NCBI RefSeq assembly: GCF_030052815.1
Contig: NC_079502.1
Span: 33,472,050 to 33,536,049 of the forward strand
Source: Hevea brasiliensis
Taxonomy: Eukaryota > Streptophyta > Magnoliopsida > Malpighiales > Euphorbiaceae
DNA: 64,000 nucleotides
Direction: 5' to 3'
Position numbers and translations under genes: made by a program. The notes under the pieces are model-generated. The model worked only from the letters and a program-made list of their open reading frames with translations, did not search any database and was not told where the DNA came from. Shown piece after piece: positions 12,387 through 21,838 of the stretch (position 1 is its first letter; each line of letters begins with the position of its first letter).

Positions 12387-14609
12387 AAAATAGAAAATAT
12401 AGAATAGGCAGCTAGAATCACCCTTAGCTGAAAATTAGAAAGTAAAATAGGAAGTTATCTACTCTTTTATTAGCTAAACAGGAAGGTAATCTAGTCTCTC
12501 TAGCTAAATAGGAAAGTAGATAAAAAAAAATCATATATTTTCCTAAATAAGCCTAAACTATATCTTCCTAAATTATAAGATGCCTATAAATACATCTCTA
12601 ATACACCTAAAGAGGCATCAATTGACATTTATTAGTAGCCACTCACAACCCTAATAGCCTCACCACATGCCTTTCTTTCTGCTTTCTCTCTCCCATAAGC
12701 CATTCTTGGCTTTTGTCTTCCTTTTACCTTTCTTTTTCTTTTGTTTTAATTTTACAAAAGCAAGATATAATGTAGAACTTAATTTAATCATGTAGAACAC
12801 AAATATGACATCTCTTTCATGCATACATATGTACTTTTGAGTTCCTTTTTCATATTAGAATTAAATTGTTTTGAGGGCAACCTATAAACTCTATTATGTT
12901 CTCCATGACTTTTTGCCACTGCTTTGCTTATTAGTCATAGCTAGCTAGGCTTTCAAGTCCTAAAATTTTTCTTCCAAGATTCTTCATGAATAATTGTTCA
13001 ACTCTCATATATGCTCATCTTAATCTAATTTGTGGATTTTAAGATACGATTTTTTAAAGTTTTGTAACTAATCTGCATGTTTCTTCACGATCCAGAACTT
13101 TGAAAGGGCATAACGACTTCATCTTTTTAGGTGATTCTTAAGCCCAATTGGATTCTGAATGTCCTTTAAAATTTTTATTTTTTATGTTTTCTATAATTCT
13201 TTATAGATTTGTATGCAAACTTATTTTAAAAAGATTAGACAGAATCTGGGCACATGTAAGTAGCAGTGTTTTGCGAATTCTAATTTAAACTTTCTCTCAT
13301 TCTTTTTGGTTGCTCTTTTTTTCTAAGTTCTTCATTGGTATGTTAGGCACATCTCCATAAAATTTCAAGCATTTTTATCCATGTGTTCTATTTTTTATGC
13401 ATTTTTTATTGCTATTATACTAAAAATAAAAAAGATAAAACTTGTTTATTTTATCTTTTTTTTTTAATCCAATACTAACACTTTTATTTGTTTCTAGGTG
13501 TTTTTGGGACCTTAAGACCATGGCTTAGACCAAAGGAGTTGGCGGCTAGGGTTGAATCACACCCTAGTTGAATGGTAGTTGGGAATTAGGTCTTCTTTCC
13601 TTTTTCATTCTTTCCTTATTTTATTCTTTGTTACCTCAAACGTTTTTTTTTATTTTGGGTAAGTATAGATATGGTAAGTAGTGTAAATATGGTAAGTCGA
13701 CTAATTAGGCAAGTACCCAAAAAAGGAAGGAAATCTCCTTAAATAAGACAATTGAACCAAAACTAATAAGGAAACTTAGGAGCATTAATAAGTGGTTAAG
13801 GCCTAAATAGGATCAATACCCTTGCATGGGGAAATGGGCCTAATGGGCCTTGTAATAGAATTAGGCTTTTAATCTAAAGTATTTTGGGTTTATAATCTTT
13901 TCTTCTCCCTCTTTTCTTTAGATGTTTTATTTTACTACAATATAACCAATGCATATAATCAACTTAGCAAACTAATTTAGGAAAAATAGGTAAAACTAAA
14001 ATAAATTGATGCATGATAAAAACATGGGATGCATGCTTAGGAGTTGTTTAATTTTCCATTTATTTTCAATATGTGCAAATCAATCCTAAGGCATGAAAAG
14101 AATATAGCAACATGTTAATAGGACAATAAGGTAAATATGGTAACAATCTTAAACATATAAACTAAACATGTTTAGGGCTACAATGTGCTAATGTGAATGG
14201 GTATAATGTGTTTGAATGTACAAATTATGCATGTTGAATTTAGACTTGCATTGAATGACTAAGAACTTTAAGAAAGAAACACTAAGATAGGCTATAAGAA
14301 AAACAAGTAGGGGAGTTGGCTCTTATTCTAAGATAAGTCAAGGAAAAAAGGGTGCCTAACATCTTCCTTCTTTCATACCCACTATTTCGAACTTAGGTCA
14401 TTGGGCTTATGGAAAAGAATAATAATAGACCTTTGCAAGGGGTAGAGTCATTACCCATGTCTCTTCTAAAGTTTTTGTCTCAGTTATCATTCGAGTGGCG
14501 ACTCTTGTCAATCCTCCTCCTCTCGAGGCATTTATATCTAAGCTTCATGGTATTGTTATAGGAAGATGGAGTTAAATTAGCAATGGAGAACAAGCATGCT
14601 GCCCACACC
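12387..14609 (+). mobile_element. Distal part of a decayed Tat-like LTR
   Basis: This 2.2-kb stretch has no gene. A TATA box sits at 12585. Near 14340-14490 it carries GGGTGCCTAACATCTTCC and GAGTGGCGACTC. Both resemble the end of the Ogre LTR in this window, which has GGGGTGCCTAACACCTTCC and GGTGGCGACTCC in the same order. I read it as the continuation of the LTR that begins at 2104. Its right end is unclear: either the LTR ends near 14575 or it is truncated at the solo LTR starting at 14615. Confidence 0.4.
12585..12592 (+). promoter_or_regulatory. TATA box in the Tat-like LTR remnant
   Basis: CCTATAAATACATC is a typical plant TATA context, very like the one in the Ogre LTR (CCTATAAATACC). 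It supports reading the region as an LTR in plus orientation. Confidence 0.4.
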
Positions 14610-15493
14610 TCGCTTGTCACACCCTACCCCTCTGTAAGGCATAACATGATCCCGTAGTATACCTAATGAATTACCAACTCCGTCTACTGATAACCCATTA
14701 AATACACTACAAGGGATTTTAAAAACTTTTCTTACTTCATTTACAGTGGTGAGCACTATTTACAGGTGTTAAAAACCATTTTGAATTGAAGTGATGGAAC
14801 TAACACATTTGAATTATTTGGAATTTCTGTAAAAAATTTTGGCAGAGTGCTATCTATATTTTGGATAAAACAGTTCTTCAGAAAAACCTGTAAAAAGCAC
14901 TTCAATATATATTTCCAAATCTCAACTCCAACATGTTTCTCAACACAAATCCACAATAATTTTTCAAAGACTGAGATACAAGAAATATAATACAATTTTC
15001 ACAAGTCCAAATAACTCATAATTTATTTTACAACTTTAATGTACAATTTTAATTTACAACTGCTCAAAACCAAGAACACTATATACATACAGTGAACATA
15101 CATTACAATATAAAATGCAGAATATGGTATACTCAATATACCCGATGATTTCTCGCTGTACTACTAGTAGCCTAGTCTACTGCCCTATCAATCTGTCTAC
15201 CTTCGACAGCAATGAAAAGCTATCGCTGAGTAAAATTTACTCAGTGGTGCACAATAACAATTTGAAATGCGATACATAAATCTTTTATTAACAATTCACA
15301 AATCAAATAGTTCACAATTCCATTTCACAATTTACAAAGTTCATATAACATAAATTTGATCAAATAACTGAGTAACACAGTTTTGCCAACCAATAACACA
15401 ATTTGATCAAATAACTGAAGAATACAGTTTTGCCGATCAATATCACAATTTAGGCCATGACACAATTTTTCCACACATGCCGTGTTGTACACC

Positions 15494-15498
15494 ACGAC
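15494..15498. repeat. Target site duplication of the Ogre element, left
   Basis: ACGAC directly precedes the 5' LTR and is repeated at 38408-38412 directly after the 3' LTR. Confidence 0.92.
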
Positions 15499-16091
15499 TG
15501 TCGACACCATATTTTGGCTGATCCCCAGAATCAATAAACCTTGAAACCGATCCCCAGCACTAAACTTTCCTTTGCCAGCCAACTACATTTCCGACCTCTC
15601 TTTGCCATATTACCGATCTCTCTTCACAGAGAATTGAATCAATGCTATGCCCTCGTATCATCTAAGGCCTTGCCAAGTCGCTCACCGATCTCTCAAGCTA
15701 ATTGTCAAATTTCCTGACCGGTCGATTACATTCCCGATCTCTCCTGTCAAACAAAATTGAATCAATACTAAATCTTTATGTCACTGGTCTTATTGCCGAT
15801 CTCTCATTTTAAGTTCAGGAATAATTAAGATTCCAATCCGATGTAATGATGATCTTGATTTTAAGTGGGTTCACTAAATTTCCAATTTTAATCAAGTCCC
15901 GATTAATGTTGATTCCCTATCGATCTCATGCTCATTATGTTTTTCGATCTCTCACACTTAGGTTAATAATCTCTTTCAGTTACTTCGATGTACTCAGACA
16001 ATCAAGTATTAAGTAATTTAGAGATTTTCCGATCACAATCATTCATTGAACAAAAGAGGCATTCCATTTCATTTCAAAAAAATTGTACAAG

Positions 16092-17973
16092 TCATTCAGC
16101 TGGAGGATCACCCCCAGTCTGATCTACATTTTGCTCATTTTCTCTCTCATCCTCGGCCTCCTCTTCGCTTTCCTCCTCGCCTCCGGGAGCCAGGTCGGCC
16201 ATCCAAGAGAAGTCCTCCTCTGGGTAACGCTTTTGGAGCTCGGCCAAGAGATCTTTGTGAGCGTTCACATAAGCTCCGGCTATTCCTGTCACCATCTCTT
16301 CATCTTTTGCCTTAAGCTCCTCAGCAAGGTGTGCGACCTGAGCAGCTTCGTTGGCCCGGAGCGCCTGGACTTCTCTAAGGGCCTGATCCCTCTCAGCCAG
16401 AACATGAGTCTGTTCGGCCAGCTTATCCTCATAGTACTTCACCCTCCCCTCAATTTGAGATATGTAATCTTGAGCGGATGAGAGTTGGGATCGGAGGGAT
16501 GCCACTTCTTGACTCTTCCTTTCGACTTCTTGACTCTTTTTCTCGACCTCCTTACCCAGGCGGTAAGCCTTTTCCCGAACTATGTGCTGGTTCACCAGGC
16601 ACTCTACATTCAGACTCATGGAGCGGGTTAGGATGTCGTCAAGAGTGTCCGGAGACAGTCTGTCCCGATCCTCCCGAAGGCAGATGGAAGACCCCAAGAC
16701 TTTGGCAAAATCGGGGTTCTCTCGAACAGTCCGGTTGTTCTCCAAAGAAGTGATCAGCACTTGGGTGCCACGAGAAGGGGGCCTCGTAGGAGGTCGAGAA
16801 CGACCCCCTTCTGTGCTTGGAGCAACTGGAGGAGGTGGAGCCGGCTCTTCCCTTTGAGGAGGAGATCGGACAGCTTCTGTGATCGGCGGTCCCGAAGGTC
16901 GGGGCGGATCCCCTTGTATCTCCCAAGGTTCATGGCCAGGTGTTTGAAGTAGCGCCGAACGCTTCATCTCCTTTATTTTCTGGGAAATCTCTCTCTCCTT
17001 CTTCCGCTTCTTGGAACCTTCACCACCCGCCATACCTACACAAAAAAGAGGTCAGTGAGATCGCTAAGGTCCAAAGATCTGAGAAATAGAGAATACCGAT
17101 GCCAAGATCATAGAGCTGAAGCCCGCGCTTTTCGCCCGTGATCAACTCCATCGTCCAATGATGCAGTTCGGCAGTCACCGCATCTAAACAGGAGTACTTT
17201 TGAGTGGCAGCTTGATTCTTCAGTTCCATCACTATTAGGTTTTCCTCCTTGTTCAGGGTAATACGCTTCAGAATCAAGGGCCCCTGGTGCCACCAGCTAC
17301 GGGGGAAGTCCTCAAAGCAGGTCGGATTTTTGCTCCTCAGAATGAAGAAGCGGTTCTTCCAATTCTTAAGGGAGAAGGGCAGATCGGTGAAGAGCCCACA
17401 ATGAGGCTTCGCCTGAAAGAACCAACGCTCATCGTCCTTTCGGCGAGTCAGCCTGTGCAGTTCGGCGAACACTTTAGCCGTAGGTCTGATTCCCTTAGCT
17501 CGGCACAGGCCTCGGAAGGCTACCAAGATCCGCCACGAGTTAGGGTGAATTTGGGCGATGCACACTCGGTGGAATTTTAGGACCTCCTTGAAGAAGTCAT
17601 CCAGAGGGAACCGAAGACCGGCCTTTAACTGTTCCTCATATACCATCACCATGTCATTCTCTTCAAAGGAGTGATCGGCTCGGTGATCGCCGTGACACCG
17701 GATAAGTTCATATGAATCGGGCTCTATGTTGTACTCTTGGCTAAACGACTGCAGATCGGTCTCTTGCAAGATCGATGGCAGCTCGTCCAAAGGAAGATTC
17801 TCCCTCCCTGAGAAAGGTACAAGCCTCGATGGTGCGGTTCGCTCCCGAGCTGAAACGGAGACCCTAGAAGGTTCTAGTTGTGCGCTCGACCCGACCACCT
17901 CTACTTCATCAGACGACCATGAAACATGGACGGAAGGTGGGCTTGTCGCTCTCTGACCTTCGGCGCTGCTCAT
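16092..17973 (-). CDS. LTR-embedded antisense gene: Transposase_28-like, coiled-coil protein (606 aa, spliced)
   Basis: Exon 1 is 17973-17097 and exon 2 is 17035-16092. The 61-nt intron between them starts GTATTC and ends TGTAG. Joined exons total 1821 bases, an unbroken 606-codon frame. The start is the ATG at 17971-17973, 160 bases below a TATA box. Residues 100-240 (LRFPL at 120, HPNSWR at 143) resemble the plant Transposase_28 'putative gypsy type transposon' family (Pfam PF04195, recalled, not searched). A basic stretch follows the splice point (about 300-317), then a Pro-rich stretch, a long heptad coiled coil at about 448-540, and an acidic tail. Antisense ORFs are known in Tat elements, usually between integrase and the 3' LTR; here the gene lies in U3. 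Function is unknown. The coiled coil suggests an oligomer. Confidence 0.8.
17036..17096 (-). other. Intron of the antisense LTR gene (61 nt)
   Basis: On the minus strand the donor is ATCG|GTATTC and the acceptor is TTTTTTGTGTAG|G. A CTCACTGACC branch-like sequence lies 15-20 bases upstream of the acceptor. Removing it joins two frames exactly, with phase 1. Unspliced, exon 1 would stop at 17020 after a few intron-coded residues. The length is near the plant minimum. Confidence 0.8.
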
Positions 17974-18131
17974 TTTTAAGGAAAACAAAGAACTTAAAGC
18001 TAAAAGAAGGATTAAAACCCTTACCGGAGCTTGAACGGAGTCGGAAGAACTGGAGAAAACGAGAGAACTTTGAAGTTATGAGCAAGAGACTGAAAATGAC
18101 ATACAGGAGCAAATGGCTAACCCTTTACCCC

Positions 18132-18139
18132 TATTTATA
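18132..18139 (-). promoter_or_regulatory. TATA box of the antisense LTR gene
   Basis: On the minus strand GAGTATAAATAGGGG is a near-ideal plant TATA box, about 160 bases upstream of the ATG at 17973. It is conserved at 35713-35720 in the other LTR. A short upstream ORF of eight codons (18102-18076) sits at or just after the predicted start. Confidence 0.7.
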
Positions 18140-18928
18140 CTCGTCCAAGCATTTAATGCTCACGATGTCCCAGGCAATGCATCGGTTAATGGGATTCGCC
18201 AGCTGTTCTGACACGTCTCTCAAATTCCATAAAGAGAACGGCTAATTAGAGATCGGCATATTAAGATAAATGTTTCAAATTGCGGATCAGCTAAGGGTTG
18301 GAACCAGATCGGATAAACACATCAGAGATCAGAAAATAATCAGTGCAATAATAATAAGATAATAATTGACTTTTATTTCCAAAAGATCGGATTACATCGT
18401 TTGGGCGATCTCTAGGGATCGGAATAATAGAGATCGGAAGAGGGGAGATCAGAATGAGAGATCGGAATAGGAGCGTGGGAGGGGTCGGAAGGCAAAAAGA
18501 ATAAGACAAATCCTAAATAACCGTCGTCAGAATCAGAGCCGAGGTAGTTAAAGCGTGGCAGACGAGATCTCCACTGCACACCTAAGAATCGCCCGCAATG
18601 CTGACAGGTGCCAGGGTATATCATGACAGTCCTATACATCCCAATCTCCACCGTCAATCTTACTTGTAAGGACAAGCTCGGAGCCCTTGGATCAAAGAAG
18701 AAGACGACAAGACCAGCGCCTTTCACTCCCGGTCCTCGGATCGCCGTGGACAAGAAGATTTGGGACCGTCAGATTAAAAGAAGAAAAAGACAAATATTCT
18801 GAAGAGTGATCTCAGCCATTCATTTTAGTTCTCTTTAATTCCTGAACATCCGATCATGTCCTTCCAAATCTTGACCCTCCATCTCCCTCAAAATAAATCC
18901 TGACCCTTCATGGGGAGCACCCGATTCC

Positions 18929-18936
18929 TATAAATA
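18929..18936 (+). promoter_or_regulatory. TATA box of the Ogre element (5' LTR)
   Basis: CCTATAAATACCTGC lies on the plus strand with no competing TATA box nearby. Element RNA should begin near 18962. It diverges from the antisense TATA box 800 bases away. The same box is at 36508-36515 in the 3' LTR. Confidence 0.75.
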
Positions 18937-19939
18937 CCTGCATGAAAAACTGTTCAAGGGACGGGCAAAAAAAGAGAGATAGTTATTATAGCGGAAGAAC
19001 TCTGAAACTTCATTCAGTTTGTTACTCTGCTACTCAGAAGTTTTGATTAGAAAGACTTTTGAAACTAGTTTTCTGAAGTGTTTTCTTGAAAAGGATTCTG
19101 AATACTGGAACTCTACATTTTCAGTTTGTTCTTTATCCGGTCACACTCTCACTTTCAGCCCTTTATCATCTCTGTTTTCATTCCCATTGTCCAAGCTCAA
19201 ACTTCATTCCACTCGGTTTTTATCTTAATCTGATTGCATTTTAGCTAAGCACCCTTCAGTTCACGACGAACATCAGCCCTCAGGCTAATCAGTCCGCTGT
19301 CTTATCACTATTTGTCACCTCGTAGTTATTTCAATAGATTTGGCTCCTTACAGGTAAGAGCTCATATTGCTGTTTTATTAAGTGTTTACGTTTACTTTTC
19401 GCACTTTCTTTGTTCTTCTTACGTATGCGATTTTCTCCAAGTTCATTTTGTGCAAAAAAAAAAAAACCCCAAAGAATGTTACTCTCAAGTTATCTCTTTA
19501 GTGATCAGTCCATCATTTTATTAATCTTCGTCATTTCTGAATGCAAGTTTTCTAGCTCCTAGTAGCGTGTAAGTGGTTGGGTAAAACATAGGTAACTGCA
19601 ACTTAAGGGTCTCTTTTAAGAGAGAAAGCCTGAATAACACGTCAGGAAAATAGCCAAATTATTGGGCTGACGTAAACGGCAATTCGGCAAAATGCCATAG
19701 AGTGGAATAAAACCAAAGTAAACGAAACAGAATAGATCAGACACTAATAGTTATTGGTAAGATGACTACATGGAAGGTCGGTAAATCAAGTCTAGTATCC
19801 CCTGTTTAGTCACGAGGTATCAAGAAGCCTTATCCTCGGCATCTTTGAATGCTAGAATCCTTAGCTTTAGGTCCTTATGACATGTAGCTGAAATTAAAAT
19901 TCGGGAGATCGGAAAGATCCCATTCAAATTCCTGTTAAT

Positions 19940-20570
19940 TTAAAAGAGATCGGAGGAGAGTTCTTATCTGGTCTCAACTCAAAATTTAAAATAAATACTT
20001 AAATAAGAGATCGGAGGAGAGTTCTTATCCGGTCTCAAATCAAAATTTTAAATAAATACTTAATAGTGATCGGAAGAGAGTTCTTATCCGGTCTCAACTC
20101 AAAATTTAAAATAAATACTTAAATAAGAGATCGGAGGAGAGTTCTTATCCGGTCTCAAATCAAAATTTAAAATAAATACTTAATAGAGATCGGAAGAGAG
20201 TTCTTATCCGGTCTCAACTCAAAATTTAAAATAAATACTTAATAGAGATCGGGAGAGAGTTCTTATCCGGCCTCAACTCAAAATTTAAAATAAATACTTA
20301 ATAGAGATCGGAAGAGAGTTCTTATCCGGTCTCAACTCAAAATTTAAAATAAATACTTAATAGAGATCGGAAGAGAGTTCTTATCCGGTCTCAACTCAAA
20401 ATTTAAAATAAATACTAAATAGAGATCGGAGGAGAGTTCTTATCTAGTCTCAACTCAAAATTTTAATGATTTGAAAGAGATCGGAGGAGAGTTCTTATCC
20501 GATCTCAACTCAAAATTTTAATAAATATTGAAGAGTTTGGAGAAGAGTTCTTATCCAATTCTTAAATTAA
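19940..20570 (+). repeat. Tandem array in the Ogre R/U5 region, 11 units of about 59 bp
   Basis: Units begin AGAGATCGG(A/G)(A/G)GAGAG, then TTCTTATCCGGTCTCAACTC, then AAAATTTAAAATAAATACTT. I count 11 in this LTR against 9 in the 3' LTR. Nearly every unit carries AATAAA, the canonical poly(A) signal. The copy-number difference explains most of the 144-bp length difference between the LTRs. Confidence 0.9.
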
Positions 20571-20955
20571 ATAAAATAGTTCTTTTAAATAAGATTAACA
20601 TGCAACAATAACTCACTAAGGTTGTCTCATTTACTTATGTATCTGGGTGATCCAAATTTAGTGAAAAATCAAATGTTCCTTTAGTCAAAGGATTAACACG
20701 TCCATTCAAGCCCTTCTAACTAATGCAAAGTTAAATCTACTTACCCTTATTAAGGGACGAGGTGGGGTGCCTAACACCTTCCCCACCCGTTTACGGACCT
20801 CGAACCTAGAATCTCTGTGTTAAAGTGGTTTCATTTCAATTTATTTTCACAAATGGTTTTCTTTAGTTTCCCTCAAAACTAAGGTGGCGACTCCTCACTC
20901 TTTCCCACTTCGGTGAGGGTTCGTTCAGGCGACAGTAAAATCCCTTGCGACAGCT

Positions 20956-20973
20956 TGGCGACTCCACTGGGGA
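20956..20973 (+). promoter_or_regulatory. Primer binding site (tRNA-Arg type)
   Basis: TGGCGACTCCACTGGGGA starts three bases after the 5' LTR. It is the reverse complement of a tRNA 3' end reading TCCCCAGTGGAGTCGCCA. I recall a plant tRNA-Arg ending with this sequence except for one base, and Ogre elements are known to use tRNA-Arg. Confidence 0.85.
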
Positions 20974-21838
20974 GACGATATCCGAATTTAACCCCGGTCT
21001 AGAGGTCTAAAAAGTAGATTTAATTTTCCAATCAAATTATAGTTAAGTGGGCTCACCCGGCGATAGTTTACATGTTAATTTTTGTTTATTCCTACTAACT
21101 GTTCCTCTTGTTTTGCTTGTTTTGCTTGTTTTATCCTGCTACAGTGCTCTTAGTTTCAAAAAAAAGGGAAAAAGGAAAAATGGAAAGAATAAAATCCCCC
21201 TGAATTGGGAAGAGGTAAAGGTGTCCCTTCACACACTGAACACTCACACGATGTCCTCACACACTTCGGTCCTACACCCGGGCTTTCTTACCCTTTTAGG
21301 AAAGTAGGAGGGGGTCATGTAGCGTGCAGTGGGTTTTACCCGTTAGTATCCGTGAAGGCTTCGCTCAGTTGAAACTCGTTCTATCCTTTGTGATACTCGT
21401 GGAATTTTCCGATAATATCATGGTTATAGAGCGGGTCTCTCTTATTCTGATGGGGGCAATTTGGGAACCTGTGGCTTTTAGAAAATTAGACCTTGTGCTA
21501 AACTATCACAATAGCTGAAAGCCGTAGTAAGCTACCTTATAAGATAGAACTATCCAATTAGGTAGCACTCATCCGATATCAGGAGTCTCCCTATGTTAGG
21601 ACAAAAGGGGCATACTTACTCTTACCTTGTTCTGCTTTAATTTCCTTTTGTTCATTTTTGTGAGGATAATCTTGAATTCTACTGAAACACCTACATATTT
21701 TCCTACTTTGATAAATGTGTATGTGTCACCTTGCCAACAGTATGATTCAAAATTACCCAAATTTATCTTGCTAACGAGTTTTTCCGCAGGCATCACCAAT
21801 CCAAAAGTCTGTGAAAAAGATAAGGCATCATTTTTATC
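20974..21838 (+). other. Untranslated leader of the Ogre element
   Basis: About 865 bases between the primer site and ORF1. Short ORFs here (21047-21307, 21324-21518) lack domains. A splice-acceptor-like TTTTTCCGCAG ends at 21789, 50 bases before the ORF1 ATG. A donor-like GAGGTAAAG lies near 21210, so a leader intron is possible but unproven. Confidence 0.6.

Larger units (their letters stand above)
15499..20952 (+). repeat. 5' LTR of the Ogre element (5454 bp)
   Basis: It matches 33098-38407 throughout. It contains, left to right, a U3 start rich in CCGATCTC, an antisense spliced gene (17973 down to 16092), the antisense TATA box at 18132, the sense TATA box at 18929, and an 11-unit tandem array (19940-20570). 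The stretch from the array to the LTR end holds the Tat-type TGGCGACTCC block. Transcription of the element should start near 18962, so U3 is about 3.45 kb and R plus U5 about 2 kb. Confidence 0.95.

Noticed and set aside
16046..17956. Plus-strand ORFs over the antisense LTR gene
   Set aside because: They overlap the long spliced minus-strand frame, have no domain and are repeated only because the LTR is repeated.
18230..20560. Sequencing adapter contamination
   Set aside because: AGATCGGAAGAG sits in a diverged tandem array, followed by non-adapter sequence, and is present in both LTRs.
19940..20570. CRISPR-like array
   Set aside because: Units are contiguous tandem repeats without unique spacers, in a plant LTR.
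20956..20973. tRNA gene at the Ogre primer site
   Set aside because: Only the complement of a tRNA 3' end is present, with no cloverleaf around it.
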